From positions 1 through 16,365 of the forward strand of contig JABZYY010000023.1 in NCBI GenBank assembly GCA_015264885.1: a DNA stretch of 16,365 nucleotides, read 5' to 3'. Under the pieces are notes generated by a model. It searched no databases, was not told where the DNA came from, and worked only from the letters and a program-made list of their open reading frames with translations. A program made the translations under genes and the position numbers. The stretch comes from Streptococcus sp. (GTDB lineage: Bacteria; Bacillota; Bacilli; Lactobacillales; Aerococcaceae). How positions within the stretch are numbered: the stretch's first letter is position 1; the number at the start of each line of letters is the position of its first letter. Positions 1 to 8,250 of this stretch are shown piece by piece.

Positions 1-679
1 CCGTTGCCTTGTCTCCTACATAACGCAGGTGCCATGCTTCGGCTTGGTAACCGGTGATGGCTTCCTTGCCGGGTTGGAATCGGACGATGAATCCGTACTC
101 GTGGGCGTGCGTATGAAGCCAGTGGATGGCGTCGCTGTATTCTGGGCCGTCGAGTAAGTTTCCGTGGGAGTCGAGAATATCGAAGGCGAGACCTGTTTGG
201 TGTTCGCTATATCCTGGGCGAGCAGAATACGTGTCTGCGGCGGCTTTTCCTTCACGGGATACATAGTCGTTATAGAGTTCGGTTTGATAGTCATAGGAAC
301 GATATCCGCTGTACGTGTCGCTAATCGGATAGCCGAGTTCTTGCATGCGATGAATTAACGCGCGGACTTGTTGGCCAGCCGTCGGGTCTTCGCCGGGCGC
401 ATAGGTGGATGGGAGCGCGTGTTTTTTATTGACGATGATGTCATACCCAAGGGAAAGGTCAGCCTTGCCACTTGCAGCCTGCGCTTGCGTAGTAGCTTCA
501 GTCGCAGAAGTCGCTTCGGTACTTTGAACCGTCGTTTCCGTTGTTGTGCTAGTAGTCGTGCTCGTTGTTTGCGCAGTCGTTGCCATCGAACTCGTGGTCG
601 TTTCAGCGGGCGTGTTCTTGCCCGAACAGCCAAGGAGAATGAAGCATAGTGCAACTGCTGGTATGAGTTGTTTTTTCAC
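1..679 (-). CDS. D-Ala-D-Ala carboxypeptidase lipoprotein, VanY/LdcB (peptidase M15) family, 3' end cut off by the window
   Basis: Translating the minus strand gives 226 residues without a stop before the window edge, so the C-terminus is missing. A short signal peptide ends in a lipobox (ILLGC, Cys18), followed by a Thr/Ser/Ala-rich linker (about 20-70) and a zinc peptidase domain. The M15B motifs are present: SEHQTGLAFD supplies ligands His160 and Asp167, and EAWHLRYVG supplies catalytic Glu214 and ligand His217. Known role of the family: trimming the terminal D-Ala from peptidoglycan stem peptides outside the membrane. I chose the GTG start at 679 because AAAGGA lies 8 nt upstream of it and the product begins with a typical MKKQ signal; an ATG at 688 almost abuts that RBS. 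Tetra- versus pentapeptide specificity cannot be read from sequence. It is transcribed away from guaB; no convincing promoter was found. Confidence 0.88.
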   Translation of the reverse strand, partial: MKKQLIPAVALCFILLGCSGKNTPAETTTSSMATTAQTTSTTTSTTTETTVQSTEATSATEATTQAQAASGKADLSLGYDIIVNKKHALPSTYAPGEDPTAGQQVRALIHRMQELGYPISDTYSGYRSYDYQTELYNDYVSREGKAAADTYSARPGYSEHQTGLAFDILDSHGNLLDGPEYSDAIHWLHTHAHEYGFIVRFQPGKEAITGYQAEAWHLRYVGDKAT

Positions 680-765
680 AGGAATCATCCTTTCTTTGTC
701 ACTATAAGTGTAGCATAATTCCGAAGCTTTGGGAGGCTTTTTTGTGAAAAATTAAACTCTCATTA

Positions 766-778
766 AAAAACGAACAAT
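766..778 (+). promoter_or_regulatory. PurBox-like PurR site upstream of guaB
   Basis: AAAAACGAACAAT matches the Gram-positive PurBox consensus AWWWCCGAACWWT at 12 of 13 positions. It lies about 47 nt upstream of the proposed guaB -35 element, the kind of distance seen for PurR-activated promoters in lactic acid bacteria. A weaker match (11 of 13) lies at 717-729 (AATTCCGAAGCTT). That PurR controls guaB here is inference. Confidence 0.45.
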
Positions 779-824
779 GAAAGATGAAACTTCCATGAAT
801 TAACAGGATTTTCTACAGAAAAGC

Positions 825-852
825 TTGCTTTTTCTTTTAAAAGTGGTATATT
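825..852 (+). promoter_or_regulatory. guaB promoter
   Basis: TTGCTT at 825-830 and TATATT at 847-852 are separated by 16 nt, with an extended -10 TGG immediately upstream. The leader to the GGAGG RBS (876-880) would be short, leaving no room for a riboswitch. Confidence 0.65.
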
Positions 853-864
853 ATTCGTTAATAA

Positions 865-2367
<1,503 letters not shown>

Positions 2368-2376
2368 AAAAATAAC

Positions 2377-2572
2377 AAAAGCTATTAACCGAAGGTTTTT
2401 GGATATCTTCATAATAGCGATAATAGCTGTACCGGACTGAGCCTAAGGTCTCAGTTCCTCTCGACTGTCAAACTGCCTCTAGGGAATAAAATCCCCAGAG
2501 GCAGTAATTCGTTTCGAGTACACTCGCTATTATTGCTATTATAGAATCCAAAACCCGGTTAATAGCTTTTTT
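2377..2572 (+). terminator. guaB terminator with a structured repeat lodged between its arms
   Basis: AAAAGCTATTAACC (2377-2390) pairs with GGTTAATAGCTTTTTT (2557-2572), giving a stem followed by a T-run, as in a rho-independent terminator. Instead of a short loop, about 166 nt including repeat copy 1 lie between the arms. The arms lie directly downstream of the guaB stop. Termination would need the whole nested fold to close. Confidence 0.65.
2401..2549 (+). repeat. structured intergenic repeat, copy 1
   Basis: Core of 149 bp from GGATATCTTC to AGAATCC. Outer stem: ATAATAGCGATAATAGC pairs with GCTATTATTGCTATTAT. Closing stem: TGTA with TACA, leaving a CTC bulge. Hairpin 1: ACTGAG (2436-2441), loop CCTAAGGT, CTCAGT (2450-2455). 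Arm 2: CTCGA (2460-2464) with TCGAG (2514-2518), internal loop TCAAA / TAATTC, then CTGCCTCT (2473-2480) with AGAGGCAG (2497-2504). Same orientation as guaB. Function unknown. Confidence 0.85.
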
Positions 2573-2600
2573 AATCGAATAGTTCAGCTAGAAAGCGAAA

Positions 2601-2731
2601 GAACATCAGGTGTGCCTCTCACCACTCATGACAAACTGGTAGTCTCTTTGAGAGGCAGGGAGGGAAAAGAACATCATGTGTGCCTTTCACCACTCACTAC
2701 AAACTGGTAGTCTCTTTGAGAGGGAGGGGAG
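2601..2731 (+). repeat. two tandem copies of a 68-bp unit
   Basis: Unit 1 starts at 2601 (GAACATCAGGTGTGCC) and unit 2 at 2669 (GAACATCATGTGTGCC), a period of 68 bp with few differences; both contain ACAAACTGGTAGTCTCTTTG. Unit 1 holds a perfect 9-bp inverted repeat, TGCCTCTCA (2613-2621) with TGAGAGGCA (2649-2657). The same pairing in unit 2 (2681-2689 with 2717-2725) is imperfect. No reading frame or known RNA was recognised. Confidence 0.75.
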
Positions 2732-2944
2732 ATAGGACAGGGGATGTGCGTTTTACGGCTAACAACTTCATTCGTGCAGGGAGAGAAAGACACAAAAGTT
2801 TCAAAGCTTTAATAATGAAGAATTCGGAAAAATTGGGAAAGTGGTTCTTACGAGATTGGTGACAAGAAATACGATAAGGGTGCGGTTTGAGGAGGGGTGG
2901 AGTTAATTTTTGGTTTGGAAAAGGTTAGGAAAAAGGAAAATTAG
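2732..2944. other. intergenic DNA without an assigned feature
   Basis: G/A-rich stretch between the tandem repeat and the glmS promoter. A 60-codon frame starting at 2680 runs through the tandem repeat, has no clear RBS and resembles no family I know. I see no RNA or protein signal here. Confidence 0.5.
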
Positions 2945-2973
2945 TTGTTTTTGGGGTGGTCATCGGTTATGAT
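2945..2973 (+). promoter_or_regulatory. glmS promoter
   Basis: TTGTTT (2945-2950) and TATGAT (2968-2973) are spaced by 17 nt. Transcription would start near 2980, about 45 nt upstream of the glmS ribozyme cleavage site, as expected for a ribozyme-bearing leader. Confidence 0.6.
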
Positions 2974-3019
2974 GTACATGTTTCTGAAAATTTATGAAAG
3001 CTTTGAAAGGAAGCAACAA

Positions 3020-3156
3020 GGATAGCGCCAGGCCTGTTGGAAAACAGGTGACGAGGAATGAGTTTATCGAAACACTCGGCGGATGACTCAAGGCAGTGCA
3101 GTCTACAGTTTCATACAAACCATTTTTGCAAGGAAATGACAAAATTGAAACAGCAC
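3020..3156 (+). ncRNA. glmS ribozyme: glmS ribozyme (glucosamine-6-phosphate-activated)
   Basis: The leader has the ribozyme core in order: the cleavage site A3024|G3025 in AGCGCC; stem P2 (GGCCTGTT / AACAGGT); the conserved segments GACGAGGAATGAG, GTTTATCGAA and TCGGCGGATGACTC; then CAGTTTC and ACAAACC, a hairpin of CATTTTTG with CAAAATTG, and GAAACAG closing to about 3153. Order and motifs match the Bacillus glmS ribozyme. Known mechanism: GlcN6P acts as cofactor for self-cleavage, which lowers expression of the downstream glmS mRNA. It ends about 70 nt before the glmS start. A small AGAGG/CCTCT hairpin (3185-3205) lies between it and the RBS. The 3' boundary is approximate. Confidence 0.93.
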
Positions 3157-3225
3157 CAGAAACATAATCAAAATTACAATAAAAAGAGGACTAAAAAGAA
3201 CCTCTGATAAAAGGAGTTAAACATT

Positions 3226-5034
3226 ATGTGCGGAATCGTAGGATGTATTGGACATGGAAAAATCCAAATAGTAGTATTAAACGGATTAGAAAAGCTTGAG
3301 TATCGTGGATATGACTCAGCAGGATTATTTATTATGGACGAAGATGGATCAACACAATTAGTAAAACGTGTTGGACGTATTCAAAATCTTCGTGATGCAG
3401 TGGATGAAGAAATTCCAGCATTTGCAGGGATTGGGCACACTCGTTGGGCAACACACGGACCAGCGACAGAAAACAACGCTCACCCTCACCAATCACAATC
3501 AGGTCGTTTCACATTAGTGCACAACGGCGTTATTGAAAACTATGACGAATTGAAAAAAGAATTCTTAAGTGACGTTGATTTCAAATCTCAAACAGATACT
3601 GAAGTTGCCGTAAACTTAGTAGAATACTTTGCAAACAAAGAAAACTTATCAGGAAAAGAAGCTTTCCGTCGCGCGTTGAAAGAAATCCGCGGATCATTCG
3701 CTTTCGGTTTATTAGACAGCGAAAAACCAGGCGTTCTTTACGCAGCGAAACATAAGAGCCCATTATTAGTAGGGGTTGGCGAAGGTTTCAACGTAATCTG
3801 TTCAGATGCAATGGCAACAATCGCTGAAACAGACCGTTACATCGAAATCAAAGACGAAGAGTTAATCACTTTAACAGACACATCTGTAGAAATCGAAACA
3901 ATCGACGGCGAACCAGTAGAACGTGCACCATTCGTTGCAGAATTAGATGCAGACGATTTAGAAAAAGGGGCTTACCCTCACTACATGTTGAAAGAAATGG
4001 ATGAACAACCAGTTGTATTACGTAAAATCATCCAAAACTATCAAGATGAAAATGGTCAATTACAAGTCGATAAAGAAATCCAAGACAGCATTTTAGCAAG
4101 CGACCGCATTTACGTGATTGCCTGCGGAACTAGCTACCATGCAGGATGGGTTGGTAAAGCGTTAGTAGAACAACTTGCTGGAATTCCAGTAGAAGTTCAC
4201 TTAGCAAGCGAATTTGCATACCACCAACCATTATTATCACAAAAACCATTCTTCATTTTCTTATCACAAAGTGGAGAAACAGCGGACAGCCGTCAAGCAT
4301 TAGTAAAAGTAAACGAGCAAAACTTCCCATCATTAACAATCACAAACGTGAAAGGGTCAACTCTTTCTCGTGAAGCAAGCTATACTTTACTATTACATGC
4401 AGGTCCTGAAATTGCCGTAGCTTCAACAAAAGCTTACACTGCACAAATCGCAGTAATGGCCGTTTTAGCAGACGCATTACGCGCTTCTAAAGGTTTAGAA
4501 GCTCCATTCGACATGAAACACGACTTAGGTGTCGTTGCGGCTTCAATCGAGAGCGTATTATCAGACAAACAAGCCGTTCAAGACTTAGTCAAAGAGCGCT
4601 TATTAGAAACTCGCAATGCTTTTTACATCGGTCGTCACTTAGACTACTATGTAGCGATGGAAGCAGCGTTGAAATTAAAAGAAATCTCATACGTGCAAAC
4701 TGAAAGCTTTGCCGCAGGGGAATTAAAACACGGAACAATCGCCCTTATCGAAGAAGGCACTCCAGTTATCGCATTATTAAGCGAACCAGTAGTAGCAAGC
4801 CACACTCGCGGAAATATCCAAGAAGTGAAAGCTCGTGGCGCTGTCGTAACAACAATCGCGATGGAAGGTGTTGAGCAAGAAGGTGACGATATCGTCGTTC
4901 CAGCGGTGCCAATTTTATTAGCACCAATCGTATCTGTAGTGGTAACGCAATTAATCGCGTACTACACTTCTCTAGGCAAAGGCTTAGACGTGGATAAACC
5001 GCGTAACTTGGCCAAATCGGTTACAGTAGAATAG
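3226..5034 (+). CDS. glmS: glutamine-fructose-6-phosphate aminotransferase (isomerizing)
   Basis: Makes glucosamine-6-phosphate from fructose-6-phosphate and glutamine, the entry to UDP-GlcNAc and peptidoglycan synthesis. The 602 residues are full length. The N-terminal class II glutamine amidotransferase domain begins MCGIVG, exposing the nucleophile Cys2, with HTRWATHG and HNGVIEN motifs. Two SIS sugar-isomerase domains follow, with CGTSYHAG and SQSGETADS in the first and the conserved C-terminus DKPRNLAKSVTVE. AAAGGAG sits 9 nt upstream of the ATG. The ribozyme just upstream implies feedback control by the enzyme's own product. It is transcribed alone, between its own promoter and a strong terminator. 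Confidence 0.98.
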   Translation: MCGIVGCIGHGKIQIVVLNGLEKLEYRGYDSAGLFIMDEDGSTQLVKRVGRIQNLRDAVDEEIPAFAGIGHTRWATHGPATENNAHPHQSQSGRFTLVHNGVIENYDELKKEFLSDVDFKSQTDTEVAVNLVEYFANKENLSGKEAFRRALKEIRGSFAFGLLDSEKPGVLYAAKHKSPLLVGVGEGFNVICSDAMATIAETDRYIEIKDEELITLTDTSVEIETIDGEPVERAPFVAELDADDLEKGAYPHYMLKEMDEQPVVLRKIIQNYQDENGQLQVDKEIQDSILASDRIYVIACGTSYHAGWVGKALVEQLAGIPVEVHLASEFAYHQPLLSQKPFFIFLSQSGETADSRQALVKVNEQNFPSLTITNVKGSTLSREASYTLLLHAGPEIAVASTKAYTAQIAVMAVLADALRASKGLEAPFDMKHDLGVVAASIESVLSDKQAVQDLVKERLLETRNAFYIGRHLDYYVAMEAALKLKEISYVQTESFAAGELKHGTIALIEEGTPVIALLSEPVVASHTRGNIQEVKARGAVVTTIAMEGVEQEGDDIVVPAVPILLAPIVSVVVTQLIAYYTSLGKGLDVDKPRNLAKSVTVE

Positions 5035-5066
5035 AAAAAATGGTGGACGGCTGTCCACCATTTTTT
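5035..5066 (+). terminator. glmS terminator
   Basis: A-run, TGGTGGAC (5041-5048), loop GGCT, GTCCACCA (5053-5060), then six Ts. It begins right after the glmS stop, and its A-run could let it act in both directions. Confidence 0.9.
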
Positions 5067-5147
5067 GTTTTCGAAGGATGCAAAATCCATTTGAAAAGAA
5101 GAGAGAATATAGCCCAAGGGGCTAAAAAATAAACTTCATACCGCTTC

Positions 5148-5295
5148 GGATATCTTCATAGCTGCGATAATAGCTGTACCGGGGCGAGCCTAGGGTCTCG
5201 CTCCCTATCGAGCTTCAAACTGACTCTAGGAAATAAATTTCCAGAGTCAGTAATTCACATCGATTACAATCGCTATTATTGCCGCTATAGAATCC
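5148..5295 (+). repeat. structured intergenic repeat, copy 2
   Basis: Core of 148 bp. Outer stem ATAGCTGCGATAATAGC with GCTATTATTGCCGCTAT; TGTA with TACA; hairpin 1 GCGAG, loop CCTAGGGT, CTCGC; arm 2 ATCGA with TCGAT, TCAAA / TAATTC internal loop, inner stem CTGACTCT with AGAGTCAG. Pairing is kept although stem bases differ from copy 1. Outside the core, flanks keep pairing (AAAAAATAAAC with GTTTATTTTTT), and a further perfect 17-bp arm pair lies at 5080-5096 / 5339-5355. It lies downstream of the glmS terminator. Confidence 0.85.
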
Positions 5296-5359
5296 GAAGG
5301 GTATTCCGTTTATTTTTTATCCCTGTGTTTGTGCCTTATTTCAAATGGATTTTGCCTTC

Positions 5360-5548
5360 ATTCGAAAGAAAGGGAGAGAAGAAAAGAGAAGTTAGGTGCA
5401 GAAAACATAGTCGCTGCAGAGGTGCGGTGATGAAGGGGCGTAACATGCGTTCAAGTGTTTCTCGCAGTGTAACAGACGAGCAATCCTTCAAAGATGTGTG
5501 AGCTTATTCGAACGAAATTCTGCTAGCAAAAATTGGATAAAGAGTGCA
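5360..5548. other. intergenic DNA without an assigned feature
   Basis: Purine-rich stretch between repeat copies 2 and 3. No reading frame with an RBS, no tRNA-like fold and no terminator with a T-run were seen. Confidence 0.5.
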
Positions 5549-5571
5549 GACAAGATTACGGAAAATCATGC

Positions 5572-5706
5572 GGATTTTATAATCGCAGTAACAGGGGATA
5601 GCATTCGAAGTGAATTACGGACTCTTTTAGAGTCCGTTTGAATCTCGAAAGTGCTTGAGACGTAGGCTCAAGCCGGTGCCCCATTACAGCGATTATAAAG
5701 AAATCC
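5572..5706 (-). repeat. structured intergenic repeat, copy 3 (inverted)
   Basis: Read on the minus strand it has the same architecture: GCGGATTTCTTTATAATCGC pairing with its distal arm, GCA/TGC closing stem with a TAT bulge, CCGG linker, hairpin 1 GCTTGAG, loop CCTACGT, CTCAAGC, then arm 2 TTCGA/TCGAA with TTCAAA / TAATTC loop and inner hairpin CGGACTC / GAGTCCG. This copy has the shortest inner hairpin (135 bp total). Arms extend outward to ACAAGATT (5550-5557) and AATCTTGT (5722-5729). It is opposite in direction to every nearby gene. Confidence 0.83.
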
Positions 5707-5791
5707 GCAAGGATTTGCAGGAATCTTGTCTTTGTATTTCGTAGGATGTTTCAGCTGTGTTATTTCGTTCGAGCACTTCACAGACATTTTT

Positions 5792-5821
5792 TTGCGAAGG
5801 GGTTGGCTCGTCTGTTATAAT
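5792..5821 (+). promoter_or_regulatory. promoter of the phosphatase-tadA operon
   Basis: TTGCGA (5792-5797), 18-nt spacer, and a perfect TATAAT (5816-5821) preceded by TGT (extended -10). The start codon follows 30 nt downstream. Confidence 0.75.
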
Positions 5822-5851
5822 GAAAGCAAAGAGTTGAAAGGATGGACGGGC

Positions 5852-6310
5852 ATGAAGGTTGTATTCGTCTGCCTGGGGAATATTTGTCGTTCTCCGATGG
5901 CAGAAGCTGTATTTAGAAAAATGGTTCATGAAGAAGGATTGGAAGATAAAATTACGATAGATTCCGCTGCGACAAGTACGTGGGAGCATGGGAATCCGGT
6001 GCATCACGGCACTCGTAAGAAACTCGAGGAGCACGACATTTCCGCAAAGGGGCTTGTGTCACGGACGTTGGATGAAACCGACCTGGATGCCGACTACATC
6101 TTGGGAATGGATGCGTCGAATGTGCGTAATATCCACTCGTTTGTCGATGGAAAATCGGATGCGACGGTGGCGCGCTTATTAGAAGTGGCAGGAGTGAATC
6201 GTGATATCGCCGATCCGTGGTATACAGGGGACTTTGATGCGACGTATCGCGATGTGACGCTCGGGTGCAAGGCGCTTCTAGAGCAATTGAAGCAGGAATT
6301 AAATCAATAG
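5852..6310 (+). CDS. low-molecular-weight protein-tyrosine phosphatase
   Basis: A 152-residue cytoplasmic phosphatase of the LMW-PTP fold. The signature loop is at the N-terminus (VCLGNICRSP: nucleophile Cys7, Arg13), and the general-acid loop is ADPWYTGDF with Asp121. Bacterial members dephosphorylate protein tyrosines, often linked to capsule kinases or stress, but no such partner is visible here. The frame stays open upstream to 5726; I chose the ATG at 5852 because GAAAGGA lies 9 nt before it, the family signature starts at once, and the promoter's -10 lies inside the upstream extension. First gene of a likely operon; the next gene starts 10 nt after its stop. Substrate unknown. Confidence 0.93.
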   Translation: MKVVFVCLGNICRSPMAEAVFRKMVHEEGLEDKITIDSAATSTWEHGNPVHHGTRKKLEEHDISAKGLVSRTLDETDLDADYILGMDASNVRNIHSFVDGKSDATVARLLEVAGVNRDIADPWYTGDFDATYRDVTLGCKALLEQLKQELNQ

Positions 6311-6320
6311 AGGTGTAGTT

Positions 6321-7616
6321 ATGAAGAAAATTAGTGAACTAGGGATTACAGGGAAAAAGCTCCTAATTGAAGGGATTGCATTCCTTATTGCTGGGGTGTT
6401 GCTCCTAATCTACGGACCAAGCTTCCCAGAATTGATGTTACGTCTGTTTTTAACATTCTTATGGGCTCGTGAACTATGGAATTTCTTGTTCCGTTGGTTT
6501 AGTAAGGCGGCGGCAAAAGATCCGTTATGGCTGAATGTTGCTAAATTTTTCCTTTACGGATTTTTAGCAGGAAATCAATTTTTTATCTCGCTTCCGATTG
6601 CGATTGTCAGTATCTTGATGGGGCTTAACGAAGTGATGAAAGCGGCCACTAGTGGCGTAACGTACTATATTTATGTCAAAGACGGTATCCGTCCGCGACT
6701 GCGCTTGCTCATTGATACCATTTGGCTCTCAGTTGTCGGGGTAGCGACTTTACTGGCTCTTGGGGGCGACGGCAACTTACAAATGTTCTTCCTTGCGCTT
6801 TATTTCATCGGGCTTGGGACTAGTAACATTCGTGACGGATGGTTCTTCGAGGCCGAAGTTGGAAAGAAAGTCCTTCGTAGACGCTTGCGTCGAGGGATGC
6901 CGTTGGTACTGGCTGCGATTATTCCTCGTGTGACTTTGCAAAAAATCAATGATGCGTTGGAACTCGGAGAAGGCGAAACCGCTTCTGAAATTTACGACCG
7001 TGCCAAAGAAAATGCAGAACCAAACTTAGAAATGTTTATTCACGTCACAAAAGACGGATTTGGGGCAATCGGGCATGTCGACCTATGTTATAAGGGACGC
7101 ATTATTTCATTCGGGAACTACGATACGAATTCCGAGCGCCTGTTTGGAACGATGGGGGACGGGGTACTTTTCAGTGCCGACCGTGAAAAATACATTGAAT
7201 TTTGCAAGCGCGAAAACCATAAGACTTTACTCGGCTATGGCCTGGCGTTATCTCCAGAACAACTCGCGGCCATCGATAAGGAAATCGCCAAATTGATGTC
7301 GTTGACAGTACCGTGGGATCCGCCGCAAATGGTGAAACCAAAGCGTCCTGGAATCGACAAAGAAGAACCGATGTATGCCTACAAGCTAAAACAAGAAGCA
7401 GATGGCCGCTTGTATAAATTTACCTCTTCAAAATTCAAGACGTATTTTGTCATGAGTACTAACTGCGTACTGCTAGCCGATACGATTGTCGGAGCAGCAG
7501 GAACCGATATTTTAAGCGTCCGTGGATTTATTTCCCCAGGGACGTACCAAGACTACTTAGATAAGGAGTTTGAGAGACCGCACAGTCTAGTCGTGACCAA
7601 GCGCGTCTATCAGTAA
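6321..7616 (+). CDS. HdeD/DUF308-like membrane protein fused to a papain-like (permuted NlpC/P60-type) domain
   Basis: A 431-residue protein in two halves. Residues 1-205 are hydrophobic, with about six membrane segments (roughly 13-32, 36-60, 72-90, 91-110, 128-147, 152-170) resembling HdeD/DUF308 proteins, then a basic stretch (KKVLRRRLRRG, 182-192). Residues 235-431 look soluble: a His in GHVDLCYKGRIISFG (His252) precedes a Cys in STNCVLLADTIVG (Cys382). That order, His strand first and Cys at a helix start later, is the circularly permuted NlpC/P60 (YiiX/LRAT-like) arrangement. Known members are amide or thioester hydrolases or acyltransferases; the substrate here is unknown. AGAGGTG precedes the ATG. 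It sits between the phosphatase and tadA, 10 and 4 nt away. The fold call is from motif order only and is tentative. Confidence 0.6.
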   Translation: MKKISELGITGKKLLIEGIAFLIAGVLLLIYGPSFPELMLRLFLTFLWARELWNFLFRWFSKAAAKDPLWLNVAKFFLYGFLAGNQFFISLPIAIVSILMGLNEVMKAATSGVTYYIYVKDGIRPRLRLLIDTIWLSVVGVATLLALGGDGNLQMFFLALYFIGLGTSNIRDGWFFEAEVGKKVLRRRLRRGMPLVLAAIIPRVTLQKINDALELGEGETASEIYDRAKENAEPNLEMFIHVTKDGFGAIGHVDLCYKGRIISFGNYDTNSERLFGTMGDGVLFSADREKYIEFCKRENHKTLLGYGLALSPEQLAAIDKEIAKLMSLTVPWDPPQMVKPKRPGIDKEEPMYAYKLKQEADGRLYKFTSSKFKTYFVMSTNCVLLADTIVGAAGTDILSVRGFISPGTYQDYLDKEFERPHSLVVTKRVYQ

Positions 7617-7620
7617 GAAC

Positions 7621-8127
7621 ATGGAACTTCAGGAAAAAGAATTCTTTATGAGGGAAGCGTTGAAGGAAGCGCAGAAAGCCTACGACCAAGCGGAAGTGCC
7701 AATCGGGGCGGTTGTCGTACTGAATGGTGAAATCATCGGTCGTGGCCACAACTTACGCGAGAAGGAACAAGACGCCACCTTGCACGCTGAAATCAAAGCC
7801 ATTCGCCAGGCGAACCAGCACCTTGGAAGTTGGCGCCTCGAAGACTGCGAACTCTTCGTCACGCTGGAACCTTGTCCGATGTGTAGCGGAGCGATGATTC
7901 TCGCGCGTCTCAAAAAGGTGACGTTTGGAGCCTTCGACCCGAAAGCCGGGACAGCTGGCACCTTTATGAACCTCCTTCAAGACGAGCGGTTCAACCATCA
8001 AGTCGAAGTCGAGCAAGGCATCTTGGAAGACGAATGCAAAGAGATTTTGCAGACATTCTTCAAAGGCCTTCGCGAACGCAATAAACAAAGAAAACAAGAA
8101 GCAAAAGAAGCACAGCTTTCCGAGTAG
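7621..8127 (+). CDS. tadA: tRNA-specific adenosine deaminase
   Basis: Deaminates A34 to inosine in tRNA-Arg(ACG), needed to read CGN codons. The 168 residues are normal for the family. The zinc site is clear: HAE (His55, catalytic Glu57) and PCPMC (Cys85, Cys88). The C-terminus is a charged, Lys/Glu-rich tail. The start at 7621 fits family alignment but lacks a good RBS; the upstream stop is only 4 nt away, so translation is probably coupled. In Bacillus the neighbour order is tadA, SRP RNA, dnaX; here about 2.7 kb of other genes separate tadA from the SRP RNA. The terminator stem begins inside the last codons. Confidence 0.97.
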   Translation: MELQEKEFFMREALKEAQKAYDQAEVPIGAVVVLNGEIIGRGHNLREKEQDATLHAEIKAIRQANQHLGSWRLEDCELFVTLEPCPMCSGAMILARLKKVTFGAFDPKAGTAGTFMNLLQDERFNHQVEVEQGILEDECKEILQTFFKGLRERNKQRKQEAKEAQLSE

Positions 8128-8142
8128 GAGGCTGTGCTTTTT
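8109..8142 (+). terminator. tadA operon terminator, overlapping the tadA stop
   Basis: AGCACAGC (8109-8116) pairs with GCTGTGCT (8131-8138), then continues as a T-run. The tadA stop (8125-8127) lies in the loop. Confidence 0.88.
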
Positions 8143-8167
8143 AACGTTCTTAACAAAAACTTATCAT

Positions 8168-8183
8168 TGTAAACGGTTATCCA
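8168..8183 (+). promoter_or_regulatory. possible degenerate cre (CcpA) site
   Basis: TGTAAACGGTTATCCA resembles the catabolite-responsive element TGNAARCGNWWWCA over its first 12 positions but misses the final CA spacing. It lies just upstream of the -35 of a putative sugar transporter, which is the only reason to list it. Confidence 0.25.
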
Positions 8184-8186
8184 CGC

Positions 8187-8215
8187 TTGAAAATCATTTT
8201 CATTTTATATAAAAT
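8187..8215 (+). promoter_or_regulatory. SemiSWEET gene promoter
   Basis: TTGAAA (8187-8192), 17-nt spacer, TAAAAT (8210-8215) in an AT-rich stretch. The Fur-like palindrome overlaps the -35 and spacer. Confidence 0.55.
8188..8202 (+). promoter_or_regulatory. Fur-family 7-1-7 operator
   Basis: TGAAAATCATTTTCA is a perfect 7-1-7 palindrome and matches the Fur-type core TGATAATNATTATCA at all but the two symmetric fourth positions. It overlaps the -35 element, a classic repressor position. Whether Fur, PerR or Zur binds is not decidable from the site alone. Confidence 0.5.
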
Positions 8216-8250
8216 TTTACATAGTTTGAAAAAGGAAAGGAGCAGTAAAT

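Noticed and set aside
355..654. Arg-rich open frames on both strands at about 355-654
   Set aside because: They are other-frame readings of the Thr/Ser-rich linker of the carboxypeptidase lipoprotein, whose real frame carries the lipobox and zinc motifs.
2680..2862. 60-codon frame (plus)
   Set aside because: Runs through the tandem repeat, has no RBS, and shows no recognisable domain.
5726..5851. Upstream extension of the phosphatase frame
   Set aside because: It contains the promoter's TATAAT and lies before the family signature; the ATG at 5852 has an RBS.
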